64,000 bases of DNA from Paenibacillus mucilaginosus 3016 (GTDB taxonomy: Bacteria; Bacillota; Bacilli; Paenibacillales; NBRC-103111): NCBI RefSeq assembly GCF_000250655.1, contig NC_016935.1:4172001-4236000 (forward strand). The letters are read 5' to 3'. The translations under genes were made by a program, and so were the position numbers. Under the pieces are notes generated by a model. The model did not search any database. It worked only from the letters and a program-made list of their open reading frames with translations, and was not told where the DNA came from. Shown here one piece after another: positions 1 to 9,031 of this stretch (within the stretch, counting starts at the first letter, position 1; the number at the start of each line of letters is the position of its first letter).

Positions 1-1372
1 TCTCGCCTTTGTCGAGATTGGTCACGTTCTCGGAGCCGAACAGCGTCGCCCCGGTACCGTACATGATCCGGTCGGAGTTGAACGGATCGATCTCCAGGTC
101 GCCGATCCCCCAGCCAAGCGTTGGCGAGGTTACCGGATCGGTCTCCGGATCGCGCTGAATGCCCCAATCGAGCCATGGCGAGATCGAATAATCGATCGTG
201 TACCGGTTGTCGCGCTTCGGATACGAGGTGAACTCCCAAAATGGTTTCCATGTTTGTCCGCCGTCCGTACTGCGGTAAATCTGGTTATCCGGCCACCATT
301 TGTTCAACGTCGTAACCATCAGCGTATCGGGATGCTGAGCGTCGACGGCAAGACCGCCGTACGGATTGCTGGTGTCGCCGGCTCCGCCCGGACTGATGTC
401 CGACCACTCGCCCGTCTTCGTATCCAGCTTCCATACCGAACCGCTGCCGGCGGTGAACGGTCCGATCTCCGAGTTGTACGTTACGTACAGCATACCGTTG
501 GAACCCAGCGTTGCGTGGTGGGGCAGGAATCCCTGCTTCGGCTGGCCCGCCACCGGTTCCCAGGTAGCCCCGCCGTCGACCGACTTGTAAATGCTCGTCT
601 GCCTGTCCGCCAAGCCGACATAAATCGTCTGCGTCGCATGGCCTGCGGAGCCCGTTGAAGGATCGAAGGTGATCCATACAGGGCCGACTTTGCCGCCGTA
701 ACCATCCTCGACGTCGCCGACTGCAGTGAAGCTGCTCACCTTATGCCATGTCGCTCCATAGTCCTCGCTCTTCCACAACCCGTTGCCGTTGCGGGCTCCC
801 AAATAGAGGATCCGGTTATCGTTGGGGTCGACAGCCAGTCGTTCGCCCATGGTCCGGCCGGGCATGTTGCCGCCGAATTTGCACGGCATTTCCGTCTTCT
901 CCCACGTTTGCCCCCGGTCCTTCGAACGAAGAATGTAACCGTTCGATTGCACCCAATCGTTCGAGTAGGTGCCGGCCGCAATGTAGACGCGGTTCGGATC
1001 GACAGGGTCGGAAGCCAGACTCTCCACGCCCGACAGGTTCCAGTCTTCCATGTTCAGCCACTCCAGCAGCTGAATCCACGTCTTGGTCGCCGGGTCCCAG
1101 CGATAGGCGCCCCCCATGTCCGTACGGGCATAGATGAGATCTTTCTCCGTCGGGCTATAAATGATGCCCGTAATGAGTCCGCCCCCGACGATCTTCACCC
1201 TGCCCCAATCATAGGCTTGCGTTTTCACTGGCACGATGTCCGACTGTACAGCTTCGCTTCCGATCGATTCCGCTGCGAATGCCTTGCCGGGAATCGTTGT
1301 CAACGAAGAGCCCGTGCTTGCCGTCAACGCGGCGGCCGTCAGCACAGCCAGCCACTTATTCTTTTTTTTCAT
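1..1372 (-). CDS. Secreted GH74 xyloglucanase-type glycoside hydrolase, 5' part
   Basis: Only the first 457 codons lie in the window; the gene runs off the left edge and so has no stop here. It starts MKKKNKW, followed by a hydrophobic stretch and an AFA-A signal peptidase site near residue 33, so the enzyme is exported. The mature part shows repeated Asp-box (BNR) motifs: SKDRGQTW, SEDYGATW, SVDGGATW and STDGGQTW. These are typical of the seven-bladed propellers of GH74. ARTDMGGAYRWD (Asp near residue 85) matches the N-terminal GH74 block thought to hold one catalytic acid. The family cuts xyloglucan or related beta-1,4-glucans. The ATG at 1370-1372 has AAGGAG upstream. A perfect cre site lies about 33 bp upstream, and a terminator-like hairpin separates the gene from the transporter operon above it. 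Family call is strong; exact substrate is inferred. Confidence 0.88.
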   Translation of the reverse strand, partial: MKKKNKWLAVLTAAALTASTGSSLTTIPGKAFAAESIGSEAVQSDIVPVKTQAYDWGRVKIVGGGLITGIIYSPTEKDLIYARTDMGGAYRWDPATKTWIQLLEWLNMEDWNLSGVESLASDPVDPNRVYIAAGTYSNDWVQSNGYILRSKDRGQTWEKTEMPCKFGGNMPGRTMGERLAVDPNDNRILYLGARNGNGLWKSEDYGATWHKVSSFTAVGDVEDGYGGKVGPVWITFDPSTGSAGHATQTIYVGLADRQTSIYKSVDGGATWEPVAGQPKQGFLPHHATLGSNGMLYVTYNSEIGPFTAGSGSVWKLDTKTGEWSDISPGGAGDTSNPYGGLAVDAQHPDTLMVTTLNKWWPDNQIYRSTDGGQTWKPFWEFTSYPKRDNRYTIDYSISPWLDWGIQRDPETDPVTSPTLGWGIGDLEIDPFNSDRIMYGTGATLFGSENVTNLDKGE

Positions 1373-1404
1373 GTCCTTTATTGTTCTCCTTCTGACTATG
1401 ATAT

Positions 1405-1418
1405 TGTAAACGTTGTCA
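1405..1418. promoter_or_regulatory. CcpA operator (cre) upstream of the GH74 gene
   Basis: TGTAAACGTTGTCA fits the cre consensus TGWAANCGNTNWCA at every position. It lies about 33 bp upstream of the GH74 start codon, which suggests carbon catabolite repression. A degenerate second copy, TGAAAACGATATTC, follows at about 1440-1453 with mismatches at the end. Confidence 0.7.
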
Positions 1419-1546
1419 TTAGCGTTGATACTAATCATATTGAAAACGATATTCGATGAATACCCAGAAAAAACAACTAAAAATCATATTAAAAATTATG
1501 CATATTAGTATGTCCATCGCCATCATGTCGCACTGCCCATAAGAAA

Positions 1547-1599
1547 GCAACCCCCGATCAATACCGTGCGTCATTAGCCGGTCATTAATCGGGGGTTGC
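1547..1599 (-). terminator. Hairpin at the end of the nine-gene sugar operon
   Basis: GCAACCCCCGAT (1547-1558) pairs perfectly with ATCGGGGGTTGC (1588-1599) across a 29-base loop, just after the stop of the last permease gene at 1608. On the minus strand the stem is followed by TTTCTT. It probably ends the operon and insulates the GH74 gene. Confidence 0.65.
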
Positions 1600-1607
1600 G
1601 TTTGGCC

Positions 1608-2573
1608 TTAACCGACAATACCTGTACGCTCAATTCCTTCAACGAAGTATCGCTGCACGCAGAAGTACATGAGGATAAGCGGGAGGATCGCCAACAGGAT
1701 GCCTGTATCCTGCACCATACTCAAATAAAAAGGGTCCGACTGGGATGAAACCCCGTCCGTAATTCCGGATAGATTATAGGGCAGCGCAGCCAACTGCACG
1801 GACATAACCTTACCTGAAGCCAAATACGTTGTCGTAAAGAAGCTATCATTCCATTGCCACACGAACGAAAAGAGCAGCACGGTGATCATCGCGGGGAGCG
1901 CGTTCGGGAGCATGATTCGGGAAAACGTCGTCCCGATCCCTGCTCCATCGATATAGGCGGCTTCCTCGACCTCTTTGGGGATTCCCCGGAAGAACTGTCT
2001 GAATATAAAAATATAAAGTCCGGCCTTCAGCGAATTGGCCGTCAAGGATGTCAATATGAACGGCCAGTAGGTATTCAGCAGATTGGCGGATTTGCCCGTA
2101 AGCAGCGGAATCAGCCCCATGAGCGTAAAATCCTTCAGATTGAGATAAACGGGAATGAGGATCGTCGATGGCGGAACCAATATGGTCAGAATGACGCCGG
2201 CAAACAGCAGATTGCTACCTTTGAATTTCAGCCTGGCAAATCCGTAACCTGCCAATGCGCAAGTTATCGCGGTTAGGATTGTAGTAGAGATCGACAGTGC
2301 AAAGGTATTGGCCAAGGTCTCCCAGTAATCCATAATCGCGATAGCTTGCTTGAAGTTATCCCAAGTAAAATGTATGGGAACCCACACCACGATCGGCGAA
2401 TACAGATCCTCTTTATCTTTAATCGATGTCGAGATTTTTTGCAAGATCGGATATAAGATCAAAAACGAAAGTCCCACAATCAATACAAGACGGGCGAATG
2501 ACCAAATCCACCTTTTCCAGGATTCTATCGATAACAATCGGGAATTGCGCACTCGTACATCCCCCCTAATCAT
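1608..2573 (-). CDS. Carbohydrate ABC transporter permease, MalG type
   Basis: A 321-residue inner-membrane protein with about six hydrophobic segments and the binding-protein-dependent transport motif EEAAYIDGAG near the middle. This motif is the EAA loop that contacts the shared ATPase. The final RYFVEGIERTGIVG matches the usual MalG/LplC ending. It is the partner of the permease encoded just upstream, whose gene it overlaps by 8 bases, so the two are translationally coupled. It is the last gene of the nine-gene operon. No ATPase gene is nearby; in Bacillales a shared MsmX-type ATPase usually serves such systems. The substrate is inferred from the neighbours (glycan oligomers). Confidence 0.9.
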   Translation of the reverse strand: MIRGDVRVRNSRLLSIESWKRWIWSFARLVLIVGLSFLILYPILQKISTSIKDKEDLYSPIVVWVPIHFTWDNFKQAIAIMDYWETLANTFALSISTTILTAITCALAGYGFARLKFKGSNLLFAGVILTILVPPSTILIPVYLNLKDFTLMGLIPLLTGKSANLLNTYWPFILTSLTANSLKAGLYIFIFRQFFRGIPKEVEEAAYIDGAGIGTTFSRIMLPNALPAMITVLLFSFVWQWNDSFFTTTYLASGKVMSVQLAALPYNLSGITDGVSSQSDPFYLSMVQDTGILLAILPLILMYFCVQRYFVEGIERTGIVG

Positions 2574-3477
2574 AATAAAAAACTTTCCTTGATATCAGAT
2601 AGGTGCTTACCAGCAAGATTAGCGTAACGGCCAGAAAGTAGATCGTTGCCATCGCCGAGCTAAGACCGAAATTAAAAGCGGAAAAACCGGTGTCCAGAAT
2701 CAAGTCCGTTATTTCGTTGGTGGAGACCGAATCTACAATGGTATAAATCACATTGACCAGAATAAGCGGACTGACCATCGGAAACGTAATCTTCCAGAAG
2801 GCCTCATAGCCGGTTGCCGCTTCCATCTTGGAGGCTTCGTACAGCTGCGGCGAGATGGTCTGGATGCCCGCGAGGAAGATCAGAATCTGAACTCCCGATT
2901 GGCTGACAATCTGATAAATACGGTCAACGGAACCTGTGAGGTAATTGACAATCCATTCGCTTACCCCGGCTTGCAGCATCAGCTTCTCCAATTCAAAGCT
3001 CTGTAACGAACGAACTACCTTTGCCCCTGAACTCGCATCGTTTATCGCTTGCACCAGGCTTGTGCTCTCCAGATTCATAATAACGCCGGATGCCAGAATA
3101 ACGGGAAGGAAGAAGATCGCCCGAGCCACGGATCTTCCGATAAATTTCTGGTTCAGTAACACCGCCAGGAATAGACTGAAAATGACGATAAGCGGAATGT
3201 TGACCACGATATTCACGATCGATTCGGTCAACACGCGGTTAAAGCTGGTGTTTATCGTTAAGGCTTCCACATAGTTTTGGAGTCCGATGTATTTAACCGT
3301 TATCCCGTCCGAATTGGCCGTGATCGAACTGAAGCTGAATCGCAACGAACTCAGCAAAGGGACAAAGAAAAAGATTAAAAACCCAATCAGCCACGGCAAA
3401 ACATAAATAAAACCCCATAGTGCCTTTTTTTGAGCGTAATCCCTTTTCGACAGGCGAGGTTTACATATGGATTTCAT
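2566..3477 (-). CDS. Sugar ABC transporter permease, MalF type
   Basis: A 303-residue membrane protein. A cytoplasmic N-terminus is followed by a first membrane span (LPWLIGFLIFFFVPLL), and the EAA loop reads YEASKMEAATGYEAFWKITF. A long periplasm-type segment between spans 1 and 2 is usual for MalF/LplB proteins. It overlaps the DUF5696 gene upstream by 4 bases and the MalG-type gene downstream by 8 bases. It is one of two permease pairs in the operon. The two pairs are clearly diverged from each other, so they probably move different oligomers or form two transporters for one polymer. Confidence 0.9.
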   Translation of the reverse strand: MKSICKPRLSKRDYAQKKALWGFIYVLPWLIGFLIFFFVPLLSSLRFSFSSITANSDGITVKYIGLQNYVEALTINTSFNRVLTESIVNIVVNIPLIVIFSLFLAVLLNQKFIGRSVARAIFFLPVILASGVIMNLESTSLVQAINDASSGAKVVRSLQSFELEKLMLQAGVSEWIVNYLTGSVDRIYQIVSQSGVQILIFLAGIQTISPQLYEASKMEAATGYEAFWKITFPMVSPLILVNVIYTIVDSVSTNEITDLILDTGFSAFNFGLSSAMATIYFLAVTLILLVSTYLISRKVFYYD

Positions 3478-6035
3478 TTTTGTACACCACCCATTACATA
3501 ACCTCCGGCTTCGACGTTTATGCCATCCGCTTGTACCCTTGATTGATTGTAGTTCACAATGACATAGATTCCATTCTCATAAACGGTTTTGAAGACGCCG
3601 TCGCTTAACTTCTCGTGCGAAATCATCTTCTGGTTGTGCACTTTGCCCAAGACTTCATTCACATTCCCATAGATTTGTGCAGCCTGGTCCAACCATTGCT
3701 CGTAATTGACGGCGTACAGGTCGTCGTAGTCCGAATCCTTTACGCTATCATTCGGTTCATGAATCCATTTGAAGTAAATGCCGGAACCATACTCCAGGCA
3801 CTTCAATATATACTGGTTCATGTCGTTGAAGGTCGATAGATTATAAGGCATTCCCGTATAGTCGATATATCCGCGAACAACCATTTGATAGAACGGAATT
3901 GCTTCGTCTTCAATCTTGAACCCGCTGTTCGTCATCGGCGCATTCGTAATATCCGTAACGTAGGGAAACGCATAGGCGTTGCCGCCATTCGCCATAATCT
4001 TGAGATTCCGTTCGCGAATCCTGGTCAGCGCCTGGTTCGATATCGATTCGGACTCCGTTCGGTCGATCTGATGGTTTGCCCGATAGTCGATATTCAACCG
4101 GTTGCCCAGATCCCGCAGCGAAATCCCTTCAAGACGATAGCCGTCCAGTTCGTTCAACATGGAATCCACAATCTTCATCAAGTAGCGAGGCGATACAACA
4201 TAGGACGGAGCTTTGGTGTTATCGCGCTGGTTCAAGACCGGTTCAATCGGATAGATCGCTGCAGGATCTCCCTTTAATGTTCTGGAAGCTTTCTTGGTTA
4301 CATCGAAGCCGTCGCTTGTACGCGCCTCCGCAATGTAGACGTCTGGGAAAAAGGAAAGGTCCTTGTCCCGGGCGAAAGAGATAAATTCCTGAAGCGCTTT
4401 GCTCCCTCCTACAGCTCTATCGACCGAAACATGATCCGGAACCTGATGATCAAGTCCTTTATTAAACCAACCCGAATACTGAAGCTTAATATTGCGGATA
4501 TTGCGCTTCTGCACCTGATTTACGATGTTCTCTGCCTGTTTAAAGGTTGTCAGAGGTTCGAGCGCCTTGTAGGGTATTCCAGCCATATGTTTATTTTTGG
4601 AAATATTTCCGATCAGCTGCAAATAAAACGGCGCATCCCCTCCGGAATTTGTTGATTCGCTTGCCGACTTCGGTTCGGGAAGTCCATGCGTTTTGATCAA
4701 ATACTGCTGATAGTACTGCGCCATTCCGGAATAAGTAGCTTCATCCCCGCCCAGGAAAGCGTAACGGATCGTAAAGTCCGATTTTGTCGGATTCTCTTGG
4801 TACCTGGGCGAGGAACGCTCCTGTCCGTTCGCGTCCAGGGTGACCTGGTCCTTATTGATCACATAAAAGCTTGGATAAACATAGTTATAACCATTCAATT
4901 TGCCGCTTACATCCGCATTAACGCTTGCAACGGAATCTCCTTCTTCAATAATGCCGAGAAAGGCTCCCTCCCTGCGAATCATTCCGAATACCGGCAATCT
5001 GGCTTTTTCTTCCCATACACCGTCATTGACACTCTCCATCGTGAGATCAGATCCATAGATACGTTGTTTGTATGACGAATAATTGATTTTACCATTGTTG
5101 AAATGTATGAGCGCCCCGGAACCATCCGGTACAAATAAGGAACCTTCTGTCTCCTCTCCTTCTGCGCCGAAGTAACTAAGTATCGATATCGTGTTGATCG
5201 GATATTCGTCTGAGAAGTGAATGCCGGAAGCCGGCACTTTGACCACGAGACTATCGCCATCCAGGGTATACTCGATCGAGGCCCGGAATATACGCGGTTC
5301 GGGTTTGGTTTGCTCCAGCTGAAGCGCCTCGAGATCCTTCCGGAAATCTTCATCTGTATAACCGGCATCTTCAAATGCCTGGAGAGTACGTTTCAGTTGA
5401 ATTCCGGCCAGAGAGTCATTTCGCACATACACCGAAGGGTCAGTGTCCTCTTTATAGGCAATCGTCAACGCGCGCTGTCCCGTTTTATCCACTTTCCCCT
5501 TAAGTTCCTCTAAGCGCGCTTTAGTCAGCTTGATTGGGATATCGTCAGCCGTTTTCTCGTCCGTCCCGAATTGGTAAGTCACTCGAATGCCGTTAGGAAT
5601 GCTTTCGAATCTGACTTGCTTATGAATGACGCTATCTGTATAGGAGTTGACCGAGCTAAGCTGGCCGAACGCGTTATGGAAATCAATTTTCAATTGAGCG
5701 GATAATAAATCCTTGTTAATTCCTGTCGCCAGTTTATCGGATTCCCGCTTCGGAGGGTTGCTATACCATACTTCTCCGCTATTTTTATCAAGAACGGCAA
5801 TAACCCCTGACTGGTCGTCTGCGAATAATTGCAGACGATTGTTTGCTGCAACACCTTTCATATCCGCGACTCGAGGATCCGTGAAGGAAACGGGCAAAGC
5901 CGTTCCCTTAACAAATTCCGCTGCAACAGGGCGATCTGCTTCCGTTTGTTTATCAGAACCTGCGCCCGCACACCCTGCAGTCATTATTCCGAACAGGAAC
6001 AACGAAGTCAGCAAGGCATATTTTTTCAAACTCAT
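3474..6035 (-). CDS. Large DUF5696-type lipoprotein in a sugar operon
   Basis: An 853-residue protein with a lipoprotein signal, MSLKKYALLTSLFLFGIM then TAGC (lipobox Cys near residue 22), so it should be anchored outside the membrane. The rest alternates beta-rich and alpha/beta segments. The C-terminal half (about residues 490-800) resembles a TIM-barrel glycosidase-like fold of the kind seen in DUF5696 proteins, which sit next to sugar permeases in Paenibacillus. I cannot point to proven catalytic residues. The gene has AAGGAGG upstream and is tightly packed between the YIP1 gene and the second permease pair. A role in surface handling of the imported glycan is inferred; the family assignment is from memory of the domain and its context. 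Confidence 0.75.
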   Translation of the reverse strand: MSLKKYALLTSLFLFGIMTAGCAGAGSDKQTEADRPVAAEFVKGTALPVSFTDPRVADMKGVAANNRLQLFADDQSGVIAVLDKNSGEVWYSNPPKRESDKLATGINKDLLSAQLKIDFHNAFGQLSSVNSYTDSVIHKQVRFESIPNGIRVTYQFGTDEKTADDIPIKLTKARLEELKGKVDKTGQRALTIAYKEDTDPSVYVRNDSLAGIQLKRTLQAFEDAGYTDEDFRKDLEALQLEQTKPEPRIFRASIEYTLDGDSLVVKVPASGIHFSDEYPINTISILSYFGAEGEETEGSLFVPDGSGALIHFNNGKINYSSYKQRIYGSDLTMESVNDGVWEEKARLPVFGMIRREGAFLGIIEEGDSVASVNADVSGKLNGYNYVYPSFYVINKDQVTLDANGQERSSPRYQENPTKSDFTIRYAFLGGDEATYSGMAQYYQQYLIKTHGLPEPKSASESTNSGGDAPFYLQLIGNISKNKHMAGIPYKALEPLTTFKQAENIVNQVQKRNIRNIKLQYSGWFNKGLDHQVPDHVSVDRAVGGSKALQEFISFARDKDLSFFPDVYIAEARTSDGFDVTKKASRTLKGDPAAIYPIEPVLNQRDNTKAPSYVVSPRYLMKIVDSMLNELDGYRLEGISLRDLGNRLNIDYRANHQIDRTESESISNQALTRIRERNLKIMANGGNAYAFPYVTDITNAPMTNSGFKIEDEAIPFYQMVVRGYIDYTGMPYNLSTFNDMNQYILKCLEYGSGIYFKWIHEPNDSVKDSDYDDLYAVNYEQWLDQAAQIYGNVNEVLGKVHNQKMISHEKLSDGVFKTVYENGIYVIVNYNQSRVQADGINVEAGGYVMGGVQK

Positions 6036-6055
6036 GGCTGCGCATGCCTCCTTCC

Positions 6056-6691
6056 TTAGCTTCTCAGGTCAATTTCCTGGTAAATCGTTGATACAAATGA
6101 TGAGATCTGCTGAATCAGGCTGAAGAAAAGCAAGCACAGGAACGCCAGAAACCCCATGGCGACAACCGATAACAGAAGGGTACCTATGGTTTTTGACGGC
6201 GTAAATTGATGAACCGTCATATTCCCGACGAACAACAGATACAATGACCAAATGACGGCGAGGTTGTGCGAAAAATAATAGAAGCCCGTCTCTTGGATCG
6301 AGATAACGTTGCTTAACCAAATCCATGGAAAGGGGATGATAACCATTGGAATGAAGGCAAAGCAGGTCGACGTGAAAATTTCGACAAATTTCCCTTCTCC
6401 GTCCATCAAGGTCGTGAGCGACCAATTGGCCACGCACCAGAACAACACCGGAAGCAGTACATAAAGAACCTCCATCAAGCTGTTCATGTCAGCGGGATTG
6501 TAGATATTGACGAGGAATCCGCTATACTGGCTGCTCATGATATTGGTAACGGCCAAGAGGAACAAGATCGAGTAGGAAACGATCAGATTCGTTTTTTTGT
6601 TCCATTCATACTTCAAATCCCAATAGCCGTTAAAAGGGTGTAGAATCAGATAAAATGGGTGTTTAAGCAGTTCATTGTTCAATTGCGGCAC
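6056..6691 (-). CDS. YIP1-family multi-span membrane protein
   Basis: The open frame begins at 6748, but that start would overlap the upstream gene by 77 bases. A GTG at 6689-6691 follows a GGGGGAAGGAAAC ribosome site and leaves a 20-base overlap, so I prefer it; the protein is then about 211 residues. LKHPFYLILHPFNGYWDLKYEWNKK is followed by about five hydrophobic helices, as in YIP1-domain proteins. Such genes recur in Paenibacillus between NHL-repeat and DUF5696 genes in sugar operons, but their function is unknown. They may scaffold the transporter. The residue-level family call is moderate. Confidence 0.75.
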   Translation of the reverse strand: MPQLNNELLKHPFYLILHPFNGYWDLKYEWNKKTNLIVSYSILFLLAVTNIMSSQYSGFLVNIYNPADMNSLMEVLYVLLPVLFWCVANWSLTTLMDGEGKFVEIFTSTCFAFIPMVIIPFPWIWLSNVISIQETGFYYFSHNLAVIWSLYLLFVGNMTVHQFTPSKTIGTLLLSVVAMGFLAFLCLLFFSLIQQISSFVSTIYQEIDLRS

Positions 6692-8138
6692 GTTTCCTTC
6701 CCCCTTTCCATTGCCGGAGCTTCCTGAACGCGATTGTGCCGAGCGCAATCAAGACGATGCAGGTCATGACCGCAGGGAAGTATTCGCGCAGCACTTCCTT
6801 GCGATAAAGCAGGAATGCCTTCGAATAGTTCGGCTGATCCTTGCTTTGCTTAAAATATTTCATCGCCTCTGCGTACTTCCCTTGCCTAAGCAGCGCTTTG
6901 CCGATCCCGGCATAGGCGAATTCCAGGTTGGCGTTCATGTTGATCGACTTCTGGAATAAGGAGAAAGCAGCCTCTTCATCGCCCCTGTAGTAGCTTCGAA
7001 CGGCTTCGTTTAGGGTCCGCCCGTATTCCGTTGTCTCGAATAAAGTAATTTCCCCGAGCCCCTTATCCAGAACGAGAAAATGATCTCCTACACGCTCAAT
7101 GGCTGACGGCGTGTTGAATTCGCCCAGCCGGTTGCCCAGACCGCCGAATACATACATGAAATGTCCATCGCCGTTGTATGTGAATATCCGTCCGCGCCTG
7201 GAATCAAGCACCGAATAGATTTCGCTGTCCGCGACATCGATGTCAATCAGTCTCGAAGCGTCCATCTGAGACATGGCAGCGATGTCGCCGCGCGGGCTGA
7301 AATACCCCGTTCGCCTCAAAATATCGTTCCCCTGGGCATTTAATTTTTTGATCGTATCGCCAAAACTGTCGCCGTTTGTCGCATAAATAAATCCTTCATC
7401 GTTCATATCCAGGTTCGTGAATTCCGTAGGCGTAAACATGACCATCCGACTCCGCTGGGCGCGGGTCGACAGCCGTTTCCATAACAACTCGGCCGGGTCG
7501 ACCCTAACGCGGTTCGCGCCGATGAACGTCGAAAATTCGCCGCTAGCATTAAATTCCATTAATCCGTCAAATACGCCGACGGCCATGACATAAATCCGCT
7601 GGGCCTTATCGACAACAACTCGAGCGGGTTGGAACTGGAACTTCTCTTGAAATAGCTCGGATTGAGGGTTCTCGATCACCTTCACAAGCTTACCATTCGA
7701 ATCGAGATGAACAATTCGTTTATTGCCCGTATCAGCAACGTATAGTTGCTTGTTTTCGGTTACAAACAGGCCCTGCGGGCTCATAAACTTATCGGGCTTC
7801 CCGTTTCTATCGAAAGATTCGATGATTCGTACCGGTTTGAAGCTCGCATCCATCACCACGATTCGATTATTGCCGGAGTCCAGCACATAAATTTGCTTAT
7901 CTGCCGTAACGTGTATATCGTTCGGTTCCTTGAATGGTCCGACACCCAGACTGTCGCCATTCAGGAGTGCCGTTGCCCGATAGGCGGCCGGCGAGGCGAC
8001 AGCGGCTCCCCAGTAGGAATAATTATAGGATGCGGGAGTTTCTTCGGCATTGACGACCGCGCTTCCCGCCCCAATGCTTAGCAAGCAAATGAGCGTCGTG
8101 AAGACAAATGTCCGTGCTTTATATAGACTGCTCAACAT
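6672..8138 (-). CDS. NHL-repeat propeller protein with TPR and C-terminal membrane anchor
   Basis: A 488-residue exported protein. A signal peptide (MLSSLYKARTF through SAVVNA) is followed by NHL-type beta-propeller repeats (for example IYVLDSGNNRIVVMD, LYVADTGNKRIVHLD). Near residues 385-440 there is a tetratricopeptide-like pair (YAGIGKALLRQGKYAEAMKYF), then one C-terminal hydrophobic span (YFPAVMTCIVLIALGTIAF) and a basic tail. The topology suggests an extracellular propeller held by a membrane anchor. It lies between a permease pair and the YIP1 gene in one operon. Propellers of this kind bind ligands or partner proteins; a sensor or assembly role in glycan uptake is inferred, not shown. 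Confidence 0.8.
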   Translation of the reverse strand: MLSSLYKARTFVFTTLICLLSIGAGSAVVNAEETPASYNYSYWGAAVASPAAYRATALLNGDSLGVGPFKEPNDIHVTADKQIYVLDSGNNRIVVMDASFKPVRIIESFDRNGKPDKFMSPQGLFVTENKQLYVADTGNKRIVHLDSNGKLVKVIENPQSELFQEKFQFQPARVVVDKAQRIYVMAVGVFDGLMEFNASGEFSTFIGANRVRVDPAELLWKRLSTRAQRSRMVMFTPTEFTNLDMNDEGFIYATNGDSFGDTIKKLNAQGNDILRRTGYFSPRGDIAAMSQMDASRLIDIDVADSEIYSVLDSRRGRIFTYNGDGHFMYVFGGLGNRLGEFNTPSAIERVGDHFLVLDKGLGEITLFETTEYGRTLNEAVRSYYRGDEEAAFSLFQKSINMNANLEFAYAGIGKALLRQGKYAEAMKYFKQSKDQPNYSKAFLLYRKEVLREYFPAVMTCIVLIALGTIAFRKLRQWKGGRKRAAIEQ

Positions 8139-8153
8139 CGCTTCTCATCCCTT

Positions 8154-9029
8154 CTACTCTTTCATTCCGGAGGTCGCCATCGTCTGCATGACGCTGCTCT
8201 GCGTGATGATAAAGAGCGCAATCGGAACGATCATCAAGAGAAGGGCAACCGCCGCACCGACGCCTGCGCGGGCGATGCCTCCTGCCGAGATTTGGCCAAG
8301 CGCGTAATGGAGCGTCTTCAGGTTCTCGCTATAAATGAAATTTCCTCCGTCGCTCCCCCATAATGCGGGGAACTGTAAAATCATAAGCGTCAACCATGCG
8401 GGCTTCACGTTCGGCATGACGATGCTCCAATAAATCCGGTATTCGTTCGCTCCGTCAATCTTGGCAGCTTCCAGCAGTGCGTCCGGGATCTGTTCCATGA
8501 ATTGCTTCATGAGGAACAGTCCGAGAGGGAAAGCAAGCGACGGTACGATGATCGAGGCATGTGTGTTGATCCATCCGAGCCAGGACATCACCATATAGTT
8601 CGGAATCGCGGTAACATGTCCAGAGAACATCAAAGACAAAATGACGATAGAGAAAAGAGTCCCCGATCCCCAAAATCGGTATTTTGCAAGCGGATAGGCC
8701 GCTGCAGACGCCAGCAGAATATGGCCAGCCGTCCCGGCGATCGTGATAAACAGGGTGTTGGCGAAATAGCGGGACAGCGGCACCCATGAGTTTCCCATCA
8801 GGGCGAACAGGTCGAAGAAGTTGTCCAGCGTCGGATTGTTGACCAGAAACCGCGGTGGGAAAATAAACAGTTCGTCAAGTGGCTTGAATGCGTTGCTGAC
8901 CGCATAGATAAGCGGAAGCGCCATAAACGCGCCGAAAATGGCAAGAAGCGCGAACAGTAAAAAACTGACGGCAAAGGACCGGTTCAACCGCCTGGGGGTC
9001 CTGAATACCGCTAGCATCCTCATGACCAA
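8154..9029 (-). CDS. Carbohydrate ABC transporter permease, MalG type
   Basis: A 291-residue membrane protein with six predicted spans. Its EAA loop is LEAAKIDGANEYRIYWSIVM. The start appears to be a TTG at 9029 with AGGTGAG just upstream; an internal ATG two codons later is also possible. It is separated from its MalF-type partner by 2 bases and from the NHL gene by 15 bases, so it belongs to the same transcript. It is the MalG half of the first permease pair in the operon. Confidence 0.9.
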   Translation of the reverse strand: MVMRMLAVFRTPRRLNRSFAVSFLLFALLAIFGAFMALPLIYAVSNAFKPLDELFIFPPRFLVNNPTLDNFFDLFALMGNSWVPLSRYFANTLFITIAGTAGHILLASAAAYPLAKYRFWGSGTLFSIVILSLMFSGHVTAIPNYMVMSWLGWINTHASIIVPSLAFPLGLFLMKQFMEQIPDALLEAAKIDGANEYRIYWSIVMPNVKPAWLTLMILQFPALWGSDGGNFIYSENLKTLHYALGQISAGGIARAGVGAAVALLLMIVPIALFIITQSSVMQTMATSGMKE

Positions 9030-9031
9030 GT

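Noticed and set aside
254..1459. Several plus-strand frames over the GH74 gene
   Set aside because: The minus strand has a signal peptide, Asp-box repeats and GH74 motifs; the plus frames have none.
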